Positions 16,973-25,656 of a stretch of DNA of 30,003 bases are shown piece by piece (the first letter of the stretch is position 1; every line of letters begins with the position of its first letter). The position numbers and the translations under genes were made by a program. The stretch spans positions 1-30,003 of the forward strand of contig CAMPIO010000041.1 in the NCBI GenBank assembly GCA_946886405.1. The letters are read 5' to 3'. Source of the stretch: an uncultured Pseudoxanthomonas sp. (lineage in GTDB: Bacteria > Pseudomonadota > Gammaproteobacteria > Xanthomonadales > Xanthomonadaceae). The notes below the pieces were generated by a model. That model saw only the letters and a list, made by a program, of their open reading frames with translations, had not been told where the DNA came from and searched no databases.

Positions 16973-17999
16973 GTTTGGCGATGGGGGTTTTGATGGTGGC
17001 GGCGATGGCCAGCGCGTCGGGATTCACAGGCGTCGGCGGATTGCCGGCATCCGGACCTTCGCCCAGCGCCGCGATCAGGTTGTCCACCGCCAGCGACACC
17101 ATCGCGCGACGCGTAGCCAGGCTGGCGCTGGCGATGTGCGGGGTCAGCACCACGTTGCGCAGCGCGAGCAGTTCCGGGCGCACGGCAGGCTCGCCTTCGT
17201 ACACGTCCAGCCCAGCGGCGGCGAGGCGGCCGTTCGCCAGCGCATCGGCCAGCGCGAGTTCGTCGATGATGCCGCCCCGGGCGATATTCACCAGCGTGGC
17301 GGTGGGCTTCATCTTCGCCAGTGCGGCGGCATCGACCAGGTGATGTACCTGCGGCGAGTACGGCAGCACCAGGACCACGTGGTCGGACTGGGCGAGCAGC
17401 TCGTCGAAACCCGCGTAGCTCGCACCGCATTCCCGCTCCACCGTGTCCGGCACGCGGCTGCGGTTGTGGTACAGCACGCGCATGTCGAAGCCGCGCGCGC
17501 GGCGCGCGATGCCCTGCCCGATCCGGCCCATGCCGACGATGCCCAGCGTGCTGCCGTGCAGGTCGGCGCCGAGCAGCGTGCCGAACGACCACTGCTGCCA
17601 CTGGCCTTCGCGCAGCCAGCGTTCGGCCTCGGTGATGCGTCGCGCGGTGGCCATCAGCAGCGCGAAGCCGAAGTCGGCCGTGGTCTCGGTCAGCACGTCG
17701 GGGGTATTGGTGGCGACGATACCGGCCTGCGTCAGCGCATCGACGTCAAGGTTGTTGTAGCCCACACCGACATTGGCGATGGCACGCAGCTGCGTGGCGC
17801 CGGCGATTTCCGGCGCACCAATCCGTTCGTTCAGCGTCACCAGCGCACCAGCGCAGTCGCGCAACGCGTCGGCGACGGCCTGCGGCGTGTGTTCGGTGAC
17901 ATCGGTCGTCGAACGCACGTCGAAGTGCGCCGCCAGCCGCCCGACGATGTCGTCGAACAGCGGCTGCGACACCCAGATGCGCGGCCGTGACTCAGCCAT
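16959..17999 (-). CDS. D-2-hydroxyacid dehydrogenase (glyoxylate/hydroxypyruvate reductase type)
   Basis: A 346-residue NAD(P)-dependent D-isomer 2-hydroxyacid dehydrogenase, likely acting on glyoxylate, hydroxypyruvate or 2-ketogluconate as GhrB does. The Rossmann motif GMGRIGQG starts at Gly156. The catalytic set is Arg241 (NIARGGIID), Glu270 (DVYEGEP) and His288 (TPHIASAS). Lengths and domain order are normal and there is no C-terminal ACT domain, which argues against SerA. Its start overlaps the aroC stop by 8 bases (ATGGCTGA), so it is probably translated from the aroC message. The exact substrate cannot be settled from sequence. Confidence 0.92.
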   Translation of the reverse strand: MAESRPRIWVSQPLFDDIVGRLAAHFDVRSTTDVTEHTPQAVADALRDCAGALVTLNERIGAPEIAGATQLRAIANVGVGYNNLDVDALTQAGIVATNTPDVLTETTADFGFALLMATARRITEAERWLREGQWQQWSFGTLLGADLHGSTLGIVGMGRIGQGIARRARGFDMRVLYHNRSRVPDTVERECGASYAGFDELLAQSDHVVLVLPYSPQVHHLVDAAALAKMKPTATLVNIARGGIIDELALADALANGRLAAAGLDVYEGEPAVRPELLALRNVVLTPHIASASLATRRAMVSLAVDNLIAALGEGPDAGNPPTPVNPDALAIAATIKTPIAKRQGA

Positions 18000-19095
18000 C
18001 GATGCTGCCGGGAACGTGCGGCGGAACCTCGCCGACGTCCCCGCACTGCGCGCGATGACGCAACGCCTGATCCATCAGCACCAGCGCCATCATCGCCTCG
18101 GCGATCGGGGTGGCGCGGATGCCGACGCAGGGATCGTGACGACCGGTGGTGATGACATCGACGGTGTTGCCGTCCACATCCACCGTCGCGCCCGGCAGGC
18201 GCAAGCTGGACGTCGGCTTCAGCACGATGGAGGCGGTAACCTGCTGGCCGGTGGAAATGCCGCCGAGAATGCCGCCGGCGTGGTTGGACAGGAAGCCCTC
18301 CGGCGTCATCAGGTCACGGTGTTCGGTGCCCTTCTGGGTGACCGCCGCGAACCCGTCGCCGATCTCCACGCCCTTCACTGCATTGATGCTCATCAGCGCG
18401 GCGGCGAGATCGCCGTCGAGCTTGCCGTAGATCGGCTCGCCCCAGCCGGCGGGCACGCCGTCGGCGATCACATTGACGCGTGCGCCGATGGAATCGCCCG
18501 ACTTGCGCAGCGCATCCATGTAGGTTTCCAGCGCCGGTACCTGGGCGGCGTGCGGCCAGAAGAACGGGTTGTCTTCCACTGCACCCCAGTCGAAACCTTC
18601 CGGGGTGATCGGGCCCAGTTGCGACAGGTAACCGCGCACCGTCACGCCGTACCGCTGCAGCAGCCATTTCTTGGCGATGACGCCGGCGGCCACGCGTGTC
18701 GTGGTTTCGCGCGCGGACGAACGACCACCCCCGCGCGGGTCGCGGATGCCGTACTTCTGCCAGTAGGTGTAATCGGCGTGGCCAGGGCGGAACTGCCGCG
18801 CGATGTCGGCGTAGTCCTTGCTGCGCTGGTCGGTGTTGCGGATCAGCAGCGCGATCGGCGTGCCGGTGGTGCGGCCTTCGTAGACGCCGCTGAGGATCTC
18901 GACATCATCGGCCTCGCGGCGCGCGGAGGTGTGCCGCGACTTGCCGGTGGCGCGACGCTCCAGGTCATGGCGGAACTCTTCCGGCGCGATCTCGAGCCCG
19001 GGCGGACACCCGTCGATCACGCAGCCGATGGCCGGCCCGTGCGATTCGCCGAACGTGGTGACGGTGAGGAGTTTTCCGAAACTGTTGCTGCTCAA
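17992..19095 (-). CDS. aroC: Chorismate synthase (TTG start)
   Basis: AroC makes chorismate from 5-enolpyruvylshikimate 3-phosphate, with reduced FMN as cofactor, ending the shikimate pathway that feeds the trp genes here. It is 367 residues from a TTG at 19095. I chose that start because GGAG stands 8 bases upstream and it gives the standard N-terminus [20 protein letters not shown]; an ATG at 19140 would add 15 unrelated residues. The signatures [31 protein letters not shown], and [11 protein letters not shown] (near residue 270) are complete. The 131-base gap before it (19096-19226) has no gene that I can see. Confidence 0.96.
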   Translation of the reverse strand: MSSNSFGKLLTVTTFGESHGPAIGCVIDGCPPGLEIAPEEFRHDLERRATGKSRHTSARREADDVEILSGVYEGRTTGTPIALLIRNTDQRSKDYADIARQFRPGHADYTYWQKYGIRDPRGGGRSSARETTTRVAAGVIAKKWLLQRYGVTVRGYLSQLGPITPEGFDWGAVEDNPFFWPHAAQVPALETYMDALRKSGDSIGARVNVIADGVPAGWGEPIYGKLDGDLAAALMSINAVKGVEIGDGFAAVTQKGTEHRDLMTPEGFLSNHAGGILGGISTGQQVTASIVLKPTSSLRLPGATVDVDGNTVDVITTGRHDPCVGIRATPIAEAMMALVLMDQALRHRAQCGDVGEVPPHVPGSIDG

Positions 19096-19226
19096 GCGCC
19101 GCTCCGCGGATGGAACTACCGGTACCGGGCGTCGAAGCATCGCATGCCGGCCGCCCTATTGTGCAGTGCGCCAACGCCGGCCGCGACCGTTGCAGCCGCA
19201 ACCGCTGTCGACAGCGTGTGCGCGCC

Positions 19227-20156
19227 TTATTCCCGGGCGGCGGCGAGTTCGCTGATATGCGCGTTGTGGCGGATCAGCTCGGCGCATTCCACCGCGAAGA
19301 TGCCCATCTGGCCGACCTTGAACTCGATCCAGGCGAATTCGACGTCCGGCAGCAGCTTGACCAGTGCGCGCTCGGACTCGCCCACTTCGCAGATCAGCAG
19401 ACCGTCCTGGCTCAGGTGCAGCGGCGCATCGCGCAGGATCTTCAGCACCAGGTCCAGGCCATCGTCACCGGCACGCAGGCCGAGTTCCGGCTCGAAGGAA
19501 TACTCCTTCGGCAGCGCGTCGGTCTCGTCGTTGGTCACGTACGGCGGATTGGTGACGATCAGGTCGTAGTGGCGGCCGGTCAGGCCAGCGAACAGGTCGG
19601 ATTTGAGGAACTGCACGTTGTCCGCCAGCAGGCGCGCCTTGTTCTCGGCCGACAGCGCCAGCGCGTCGTCGCTGATATCGACGCCGTCGACCTGCCAGTC
19701 CGGGTTGTAGTGGCCCATCGCGATGGCGATGCAGCCCGAGCCGGTGCATAGGTCGAGTGCATGGTTCACTTCACGACCGCCCAACCAGGGCTCGAAGCCG
19801 GCTTCGATCAGTTCGGCGATCGGCGAACGCGGCACCAGCGCGCGTGCGTCGCTCTTGAAGCTGAGGCCGGCGAACCAGGCTTCGCCGGTCAGGTAGGCAA
19901 CGGGGATGCGCTCGTTGACCCGACGCTCGAACAGCGCCAACACCTGTGCCTTCTCCGCACCCGTCACGCGGGCCTGGCCATAGGCCGGGCCCAGGTCCGG
20001 CGGCAGGTGCAGGGTATGCAGCACCAGGTGCGAGGCCTCGTCCAGCGCGTTGTCGTAACTGTGGCCGAACGTCAGGGCCGCACCGTTGAAGCGGCTGGCG
20101 CCGTAACGGATCAGGTCGATGATGGTGTGCAGTTCGGCAGCGACGTCGGCGGTCAT
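19227..20156 (-). CDS. prmB: 50S ribosomal protein L3 N5-glutamine methyltransferase
   Basis: PrmB methylates a glutamine of ribosomal protein L3, using S-adenosylmethionine. It is 309 residues from the ATG at 20156. The SAM-binding motif DLCTGSGCIAIA starts near residue 135 and the glutamine-methylating NPPY motif is at 203-206. The N-terminal helical substrate-binding domain (ELHTIIDLIRYGASRFNGA) favours PrmB over PrmC, which has a different N-terminus. The frame stays open far upstream, but only as the complement of the SCO1-like gene. It is divergent from that gene and upstream of aroC on the same strand. Confidence 0.94.
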   Translation of the reverse strand: MTADVAAELHTIIDLIRYGASRFNGAALTFGHSYDNALDEASHLVLHTLHLPPDLGPAYGQARVTGAEKAQVLALFERRVNERIPVAYLTGEAWFAGLSFKSDARALVPRSPIAELIEAGFEPWLGGREVNHALDLCTGSGCIAIAMGHYNPDWQVDGVDISDDALALSAENKARLLADNVQFLKSDLFAGLTGRHYDLIVTNPPYVTNDETDALPKEYSFEPELGLRAGDDGLDLVLKILRDAPLHLSQDGLLICEVGESERALVKLLPDVEFAWIEFKVGQMGIFAVECAELIRHNAHISELAAARE

Positions 20157-20196
20157 GGCAAGGCTTGTGAAGACGCCGGAACGGCGAAGGCCGCCG

Positions 20197-20202
20197 ATTA
20201 TA
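20197..20202 (-). promoter_or_regulatory. -10 element of prmB
   Basis: A perfect TATAAT on the minus strand lies 40 bases before the prmB ATG. No recognisable -35 stands 16-18 bases upstream. The leader would be about 34 bases. The same bases read TATAGG on the plus strand (20199-20204) and could serve the divergent SCO1-like gene less well. Confidence 0.5.
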
Positions 20203-20294
20203 GGGGCTGCCCCGGTATCATGACCGCCTCCTGCCGCGCCCATGCGGCCCCGGCCCCGACGGCCGCGCCCCTCCATCGTGGGAATCCCCAGCGC

Positions 20295-20948
20295 ATGTTC
20301 AACAAGAAGATCGGCCTCATCCTCGTCCTGGCGCTCGCCGCCGGCCTGGGCCTGCTGGCCGCCCAGAAATTCTTCGGCCCGGTCGTACCTGCCACACAGT
20401 GGCCGGCTACCCAGACCGTCACCCTGTTCCCGCAGGCGCGTCCGTTGCCGCCGTTCTCGCTGCGCCAGTCGGACGGCACCCAACTGGCCGACGGCGAACT
20501 GAAGGGTCATTGGACGCTGGTCTTCCTGGGCTTCACCTTCTGCCCGGACGTCTGCCCGACCACGCTGGCCGAACTGGCCCAGGCGCAGGCGCAGTGGAAG
20601 GACCTGCCCGACTCCACCCGCCCGCGCGTGCTGTTCGTGTCGGTGGACCCGGAACGCGACACGCCCACCCGCATCGGCGAGTACGCCCACGCCTTCCATC
20701 CCGACACGATGGCGGCGACGGCCGACGTCCCGACGCTGGAGAACTTCGCCAAGTCGCTGGGTTTCGTCTTCATGAAGGTGCCGGGCAAGGGCTTCGAGCA
20801 GAACCCGAACGACTACAGCATGGACCACTCCTCGGCGATCGGCGTGCTGGACCCGCAGGGCCGCCTGGCCGGCCTGATCCGACCGCCGTTCCAGCCGAAG
20901 GCGATCGCCGCCGACATGCGCGCGCTGACCGAGGCGTCGACGAAATGA
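20295..20948 (+). CDS. SCO1/SenC/PrrC family copper chaperone or thiol oxidoreductase
   Basis: A 217-residue membrane-anchored thioredoxin-fold protein of the SCO family, which delivers copper to the CuA site of cytochrome c oxidase or acts as a thiol reductase. The N-terminal signal anchor is at about residues 5-24 ([20 protein letters not shown]). The copper-binding ligands Cys83 and Cys87 ([10 protein letters not shown]) and His178 ([11 protein letters not shown]) are all present, as is the family motif SVDPERDTP. The start ATG 20295 is chosen because the longer open frame upstream is only the complement of prmB. Its stop overlaps the psd start (ATGA). No cytochrome oxidase genes are in the window. 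Confidence 0.93.
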   Translation: MFNKKIGLILVLALAAGLGLLAAQKFFGPVVPATQWPATQTVTLFPQARPLPPFSLRQSDGTQLADGELKGHWTLVFLGFTFCPDVCPTTLAELAQAQAQWKDLPDSTRPRVLFVSVDPERDTPTRIGEYAHAFHPDTMAATADVPTLENFAKSLGFVFMKVPGKGFEQNPNDYSMDHSSAIGVLDPQGRLAGLIRPPFQPKAIAADMRALTEASTK

Positions 20949-21787
20949 GCCTGCTGACTTCGCTGACCTATGTCCTGCCGCACCGGTTCCTGTCGTCGCT
21001 GGCGCGTCGGTTGGCGTACTCGACTTCGCCGGGCATCAGCCGCTGGCTGATCGATACGGTGACGAGGAAATTCAATGTGGACCTGGGTGAAGCCGCCAAT
21101 CCCGACCCGCTTTCATACGCGAGCTTCAACGCCTTTTTCACCCGCGCATTGAGGCCGGGCGCACGAGTCGCCGATGCCGACCCGCGGGCGTTGCTGATGC
21201 CGGCCGACGGCCACATCAGCCAGTGCGGCCCCATCGAGGATGGCCGCATCTTCCAGGCCAAGGGCCAGTCGTTCACCGCGGCCGAACTGCTGGGCAATGC
21301 GACGGATGCGGAACCCTTCCGCAACGGCCTGTTCGCGACGGTCTACCTGTCGCCGCGCGATTACCACCGCGTGCACATGCCGTGGACCGGCACGCTGCGC
21401 GAGACCGTGCACGTGCCCGGCCGCCTTTTCAGCGTCGGCACGGATGCGGTCGCCAACGTGCCCCGCCTGTTCGCGCGCAATGAACGCCTGGTCTGCCACT
21501 TCGACACCGATTTCGGCCCGATGGTGTCGGTGATGGTGGGCGCGTTGCTTGTTTCGGGTGTGGAAACGGTGTGGAGCGGCGAGGAGATTCCCGCCTACGG
21601 CACCGCGATTACCCGCAAGGACTACCGCGGCAAGGGCATCACGCTGGAGCGGTTCGCGGAGATGGCAAGGTTCAATTACGGTTCGACGGTCATCGTGTTG
21701 CTGCCGCCGGGCGTGGCGGCGCTGGCGCCTGAGTTGAACGCGGAATCGCCGGTGCGGTTGGGACAAGCGCTCGCCCGACTGCAATAG
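20945..21787 (+). CDS. psd: Phosphatidylserine decarboxylase proenzyme
   Basis: Psd decarboxylates phosphatidylserine to phosphatidylethanolamine at the inner membrane. It is 280 residues. The proenzyme cuts itself between Gly246 and Ser247 in [10 protein letters not shown], giving a large beta chain and a short alpha chain with an N-terminal pyruvoyl group. The family usually has LGST; here the residue before Gly is Tyr. The self-cleavage triad is visible as Asp88-x-His90 (MPADGHIS), His144 (YHRVHMP) and Ser247. The N-terminal helix [18 protein letters not shown] would lie on the membrane. It overlaps the SCO1-like gene by 4 bases, and its TAG is followed directly by a GTAG REP. Confidence 0.97.
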   Translation: MSLLTSLTYVLPHRFLSSLARRLAYSTSPGISRWLIDTVTRKFNVDLGEAANPDPLSYASFNAFFTRALRPGARVADADPRALLMPADGHISQCGPIEDGRIFQAKGQSFTAAELLGNATDAEPFRNGLFATVYLSPRDYHRVHMPWTGTLRETVHVPGRLFSVGTDAVANVPRLFARNERLVCHFDTDFGPMVSVMVGALLVSGVETVWSGEEIPAYGTAITRKDYRGKGITLERFAEMARFNYGSTVIVLLPPGVAALAPELNAESPVRLGQALARLQ

Positions 21788-21810
21788 GTAGCGTGCGCCA
21801 TGCGCACGAC
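21788..21810 (+). repeat. GTAG-type REP element, family 2, plus orientation (copy f)
   Basis: GTAGC, the hairpin GTGCGC-CAT-GCGCAC (perfect six-pair stem), then GAC. It starts on the base after the psd stop codon. It shares the GTAG head and CAT loop with family 1 but has a different stem and tail. Confidence 0.85.
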
Positions 21811-21833
21811 CTCAATCCTGCCGGCACCGCGAT

Positions 21834-21856
21834 GTCGTGCGCATGGCCCACGCTAC
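21834..21856 (-). repeat. GTAG-type REP element, family 2, minus orientation (copy g)
   Basis: On the minus strand this is GTAGC, GTGGGC-CAT-GCGCAC (one stem mismatch), GAC. It lies 23 bases from copy f in inverted orientation, making the first doublet. Confidence 0.82.
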
Positions 21857-21938
21857 GGCCGAAGGCTCATTGTTCCGATTCCATGCGAAAACCCCACGGG
21901 CAAGTACTGCCGCATCGATAGCCTGGACACCCACTAAC

Positions 21939-21961
21939 GTAGCGTGCGCCGCGCGCACTAC
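21939..21961 (+). repeat. GTAG-type REP element, family 2, plus orientation (copy h)
   Basis: GTAGC, the perfect stem GTGCGC/GCGCAC with loop CGC instead of CAT, and final TAC instead of GAC. It begins the second doublet. The 82 bases between the two doublets (21857-21938) show no gene. Confidence 0.82.
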
Positions 21962-21983
21962 CGCGCGATGTCTGCATCAAGCA

Positions 21984-22006
21984 GTCGTGCGCATGGCGCA
22001 CGCTAC
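21984..22006 (-). repeat. GTAG-type REP element, family 2, minus orientation (copy i)
   Basis: On the minus strand this is identical to copy f: GTAGC, GTGCGC-CAT-GCGCAC, GAC. It pairs with copy h, 22 bases away. Its head overlaps the lytic transglycosylase gene, whose TAG stop (22003-22005) is the TAG of GTAG. Confidence 0.88.
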
Positions 22007-23583
22007 TTCCTGCAACTCTCCAGCTTCAGTTCCTGACCCGGCCGCACGGAGTACGCCGGTGCCTTCAGCCTGTTGGCCTGCGCCAGCTTCTTGAGATCGC
22101 ACTGGAAGCGCTGCGAGATGCGCCCCAGCGTATCGCCCTTGGCCACGCGGTAATCGCGCGCTTGCTTCGCTTTCGGTTCGGCGGGCTTCGGCTCGCCGGA
22201 GGCCACCGTCGTCGGCACGCCGGCCACCGGGGTCACGTCGCCGACGGCGACGTTGCCAGTCCGCGACGCCCGGCGGATGGCGGCCGCGGGATCGGCGCTC
22301 ACCAGCGTGCGCGCCAGTTCCGCGCGTGGGCCGTTGACGCAATGGCGCGCATACAGGCCCGCGATGCGCGCGTTGGCCTTCAGCGTGGTGCCGGCCGGAA
22401 TCCACGCTTCCGGCTGGTAGCGCGGATTGAGGTTGCGCAACGTGCGCATGTAACCCTCGCGTGTGCCGCCGTTGCCCAGGCAGATGGTCAGCTCGTAGAT
22501 CGACGCATCGCGCGCCAGCTTCAACGATGCAGGCTGCGCCTGCACCTTGGGAAACTCCAGTCCGTACTGCCGCGGGTGCAGGAACAGCCACGCCGCCGCG
22601 ATCACCATCGGCACGTAGTCGCGCGTCTCGCCGGGGAACTGGCTGTAGACCACGTCGTCCCAGAAGCCCAGGCCGGTGTTCTCGCGATACACGCGCGCGG
22701 CACGGCCTTCGCCGCCGTTGTAGGCCGCGAGCGCCAGTTCGATGTTGTTGTTGAGGCCGCGCATGCGCTCGTTCATGTATTCCGCGCTGGCCTGGCCGGA
22801 TGCATACGGGTCGTAGCGCGTGTCGAAGCCGCTGGCATCGCGCCCCAGGCCGAAACGCGCGCCGGTATGGAACATGAACTGCATCGGCCCCGCCGCACCC
22901 GCGCGCGAGGTCGAATGCACACGCCCGTTGGACTCCTTCGCCATGATGCCGAACAGCAGGGCTTCCGGCAGGCCGCTGCGCTCCCACGCCGGATACAGAT
23001 CGGCACGCATGTTCTGGTAGTTCTCGTAGCTGTCGATCAGCGCTGGCCGCATGTCGGTGAGCCAGCGGCGGATGCCGGCCTGGATGGCCGGGTTGTATTC
23101 GACCATGCGGTCGAACGCGTGCCGCTGGTCGTTCAACAGCGCGGCGGTGCGCGCCGTCTCGGGAATCGGTGACCCGGTCGGTGTGGCGTGATCGGTGCCA
23201 TCGTCCAGCGCGTCGATGGCATCGCCCTCGCCTGCGTCATCCTCGCCTTGTGCATCGGCATTGCCCTTGAGCAGGCGCTTGTACGTCGCCAGCAGCGTGG
23301 CCACCTGGCAGCCACGTTGCTGGGTACACGCAGCCAGCACATCTTCCATGTCCTCCAGCGCCGCATCGCTTTCGGTCGCGCCACGCGGATCACTGTTCGC
23401 TACCAGCACCAGCCCGTCGCGATAGCGTTTTTCGGCAGCCGCCATCCGCTGTTCGAGCGCTTCGGAGGCGGCACGATCCCGCGCCGATACACGCTGGGCC
23501 AGCGACACCGGCGACACCAGCAACAGGGACAGGGCGACCGCAATGGGCCAGTGGCGCAGACAGGCAGGAACCGCAAACGACAT
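22003..23583 (-). CDS. LysM-containing lytic murein transglycosylase (MltD-like)
   Basis: A 526-residue periplasmic peptidoglycan lyase. A signal peptide spans about residues 1-29 (PIAVALSLLLVSPVSLA) with no lipobox Cys, unlike lipoprotein MltD of E. coli. A helical N-terminal region with an acidic linker (residues 113-131) follows. The SLT domain spans about 195-345: catalytic Glu217 in IMAKESNGRVHS, then AGAAGPMQFM, then LALAAYNGGEGR (283-294). One LysM domain is visible at the C-terminus, about 478-520 (YRVAKGDTLGRISQRF), where E. coli MltD has two. The ATG at 23583 is divergent from the ATPase gene. The stop codon comes from REP copy i. The family call is strong; assignment to MltD itself is less sure. 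Confidence 0.9.
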   Translation of the reverse strand: MSFAVPACLRHWPIAVALSLLLVSPVSLAQRVSARDRAASEALEQRMAAAEKRYRDGLVLVANSDPRGATESDAALEDMEDVLAACTQQRGCQVATLLATYKRLLKGNADAQGEDDAGEGDAIDALDDGTDHATPTGSPIPETARTAALLNDQRHAFDRMVEYNPAIQAGIRRWLTDMRPALIDSYENYQNMRADLYPAWERSGLPEALLFGIMAKESNGRVHSTSRAGAAGPMQFMFHTGARFGLGRDASGFDTRYDPYASGQASAEYMNERMRGLNNNIELALAAYNGGEGRAARVYRENTGLGFWDDVVYSQFPGETRDYVPMVIAAAWLFLHPRQYGLEFPKVQAQPASLKLARDASIYELTICLGNGGTREGYMRTLRNLNPRYQPEAWIPAGTTLKANARIAGLYARHCVNGPRAELARTLVSADPAAAIRRASRTGNVAVGDVTPVAGVPTTVASGEPKPAEPKAKQARDYRVAKGDTLGRISQRFQCDLKKLAQANRLKAPAYSVRPGQELKLESCRK

Positions 23584-23686
23584 CAGACATGCATCCGGAG
23601 TGTGAGTCGGGAGGGTAGCCCCGGCCGCGTACCCCGGGCAAGGTCGGACGTCGCATCTCTTTATCCCGGATGCGGTTTCCAGCCGC

Positions 23687-23692
23687 TAGAAT
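23687..23692 (+). promoter_or_regulatory. Possible -10 element of the YjgR-type ATPase gene
   Basis: TAGAAT matches 5 of 6 bases of the -10 consensus and lies 26 bases before the ATG. No clear -35 box is seen. Transcription would start near 23699, leaving a leader of about 20 bases that still contains the GAGG ribosome-binding site. Confidence 0.4.
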
Positions 23693-23718
23693 CCCGCCAT
23701 CACCACGCGAGGTTGCAC

Positions 23719-25221
23719 ATGGATCCGATCCTGCTGGGCAAGGGCATCACGGACGACATCCCGGTCACGCTGCTGCCGAAGTTCGGCAATCGCCATGGCC
23801 TGGTGGCCGGTGCCACCGGTACCGGCAAGACCGTGACACTGATGACATTGGCGGAAGGCTTCTCGCGCATGGGCGTGCCCGTGTTCATGGCCGACGTGAA
23901 GGGCGACGTCGCAGGACTCGCCACCGCTGGCGACGGCAGCGAGCGCGTCATGCAGCGGGCGAAGGACATCGGCATCGCCGACTACGCGCCGATCGCCAGC
24001 CCTGTCGTGTTCTGGGACCTGTACGGCAAGCTCGGCCACCCGGTGCGCACCACCGTCAGCGAAATGGGCCCCACCCTGCTCTCGCGCATCCTGGAGTTGA
24101 ACGACACCCAGAGCGGCGTGCTCGACATCGTGTTCAAGCTGGCCGACGACCGTGGACTGCTGCTGCTCGACCTGGAAGACCTGCGCGCGCTACTGGGCTT
24201 GGTCGCCGCCGAACGCAAGGACATCTCCACCAGCTACGGCCTGGTCAGTACGCAGTCGGTGGGCGCGATCCAGCGTGCGCTGCTGCGGCTGGAGCAGGAA
24301 GGCGGCGAGATGTTCTTCGGCGAGCCGGCGCTGGAACTGGCCGACCTGATGCGCACGAACACCGACGGCCGCGGCGTGATCGGCATCCTGGCCGCGGACC
24401 AGCTGATCCTGAAGCCGCGCCTGTACTCCAGCTTCCTGCTGTGGCTGCTGTCGGAGCTGTTCGAGACGCTGCCGGAAGTCGGCGACCTGGACAAGCCCAA
24501 GCTCGTGTTCGTCTTCGACGAAGCGCATCTGCTGTTCGACGACGCACCCGCCGCCCTGCAGCAGCGCATCGAACAGGTCGTGCGCCTGATCCGCTCCAAG
24601 GGCGTGGGCGTGTACTTCTGCTCGCAGTTCCCCGACGACGTGCCCGACAACATTCTCGGCCAGTTGGGTAACCGCGTGCAGCATGCGCTGCGCGCATTCA
24701 CCCCGCGCGACCAGAAGGCGGTGAAGACGGCCGCACAGACTTTCGTGCCGAACCCCAAGCTGGACGTGGCTCAGGCCATCTCCAAGCTCGGCACCGGCGA
24801 AGCACTGGTGTCCACGCTGCAGGACAAGGGCATCCCCTCGCCCGTGCAGCAGACGATGGTGTCGCCGCCGCGCTGCCGTATGGGCGCCATCAACGAGACC
24901 GAGCGTCAGCAGGTGCGCAACGGCAGCCCCGTCGGCGGCAAGTACGACACGCGCGTCGACCGCGAATCCGCTGCGGAAATGCTGGCCAAGCGCGCCGAAA
25001 CAGCGGTGCTGGCCGCCAACGCACCGGCAGCCAAGACGGAAAAGGATGATCCCGACGCCGGCGGTTTCGGCCAGACGGTGAAGGACGCGGTGTTCGGCAC
25101 CAAACGCCGCCAGGGCATGATCGAGACGATGGCCAAGCAGACCACGCGCACCATCGGCACCAAGCTGGGCAACCAGATCGTGCGCGGCATCCTGGGCAGT
25201 ATCTTCGGCGGCAAGCGTTGA
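23719..25221 (+). CDS. yjgR: HerA-like ATPase of the DUF853/YjgR family
   Basis: A 500-residue P-loop ATPase, the same length as E. coli YjgR, with DUF853 and HerA/FtsK-like features. The Walker A motif GATGTGKT is at residues 31-38, Walker B KLVFVFDEAH at 261-270, and a sensor-like FCSQFPDDVP at 300-309. A C-terminal tail rich in Ala, Lys and Gly (VAKTEKDD-like segment, then [20 protein letters not shown]) follows. Its cellular role is not established; relation to HerA suggests DNA or protein translocation. I chose the ATG at 23719 because GCGAGG stands 6 bases upstream; the longer open frame is antisense to the lytic transglycosylase gene. Its stop overlaps the next gene (TTGA). Confidence 0.92.
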   Translation: MDPILLGKGITDDIPVTLLPKFGNRHGLVAGATGTGKTVTLMTLAEGFSRMGVPVFMADVKGDVAGLATAGDGSERVMQRAKDIGIADYAPIASPVVFWDLYGKLGHPVRTTVSEMGPTLLSRILELNDTQSGVLDIVFKLADDRGLLLLDLEDLRALLGLVAAERKDISTSYGLVSTQSVGAIQRALLRLEQEGGEMFFGEPALELADLMRTNTDGRGVIGILAADQLILKPRLYSSFLLWLLSELFETLPEVGDLDKPKLVFVFDEAHLLFDDAPAALQQRIEQVVRLIRSKGVGVYFCSQFPDDVPDNILGQLGNRVQHALRAFTPRDQKAVKTAAQTFVPNPKLDVAQAISKLGTGEALVSTLQDKGIPSPVQQTMVSPPRCRMGAINETERQQVRNGSPVGGKYDTRVDRESAAEMLAKRAETAVLAANAPAAKTEKDDPDAGGFGQTVKDAVFGTKRRQGMIETMAKQTTRTIGTKLGNQIVRGILGSIFGGKR

Positions 25222-25655
25222 CCCTGCGCAGCAACGTCGTTCGGTCAGCGCTGCTGCTGACGGCGCTGTTGGCGCCCGGCACGCCTGCCGCCGGCATGAC
25301 GGACGCGACCACCTCGGGAAAAGTGGTTGCCGGCCAGTACTTCGGCACTCTGCCCTCCGATGCCTGCGCCTCGCTCGATGTGCTGCTCACGTTGGGCGCC
25401 GACGGGCGTTATGTCCTGCAGTCCTACTGCCAGGACGACCTGACGGCTTCGACCACGCGCAACTCCTGGACGATGACCTGGAACGGCACTTGCGTAGACC
25501 TTGCCCCCGGAACAGGCCATGCCGGACGGCCACACGAATTCGCCATCCACGACGACGACCTGCTGGTGCTGACCGCCGGTAGCTGCATCGAGCCTGTCGA
25601 GGATCCGCGTGGCCGCACCCTGCGGCGCGCGCTCGACGACGGCGGGAACGACTGA
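25218..25655 (+). CDS. Small secreted NlpE-N-like protein (TTG start)
   Basis: A 145-residue protein with a signal peptide ([17 protein letters not shown]) and no lipobox, so probably soluble in the periplasm. The middle resembles the N-terminal domain of the copper-responsive lipoprotein Nlp[22 protein letters not shown], then DGRYVLQSY, then [14 protein letters not shown]. The usual NlpE CxxC (PCADC) is reduced here to one Cys (Cys50, PSDAC). Four cysteines remain (50, 71, 92, 123) and could form two disulfides. The TTG start overlaps the ATPase stop by 4 bases; the first ATG (residue 27) would remove the signal peptide. greB starts 1 base after its stop. The function is unknown and the NlpE relation is a tentative reading. 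Confidence 0.75.
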   Translation: MTLRSNVVRSALLLTALLAPGTPAAGMTDATTSGKVVAGQYFGTLPSDACASLDVLLTLGADGRYVLQSYCQDDLTASTTRNSWTMTWNGTCVDLAPGTGHAGRPHEFAIHDDDLLVLTAGSCIEPVEDPRGRTLRRALDDGGND

Positions 25656-25656
25656 A

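Noticed and set aside
23188..23718. In-frame upstream extension of the YjgR-type ATPase
   Set aside because: The added segment is antisense to the lytic transglycosylase and has no family similarity. The ATG at 23719 has a good ribosome site.
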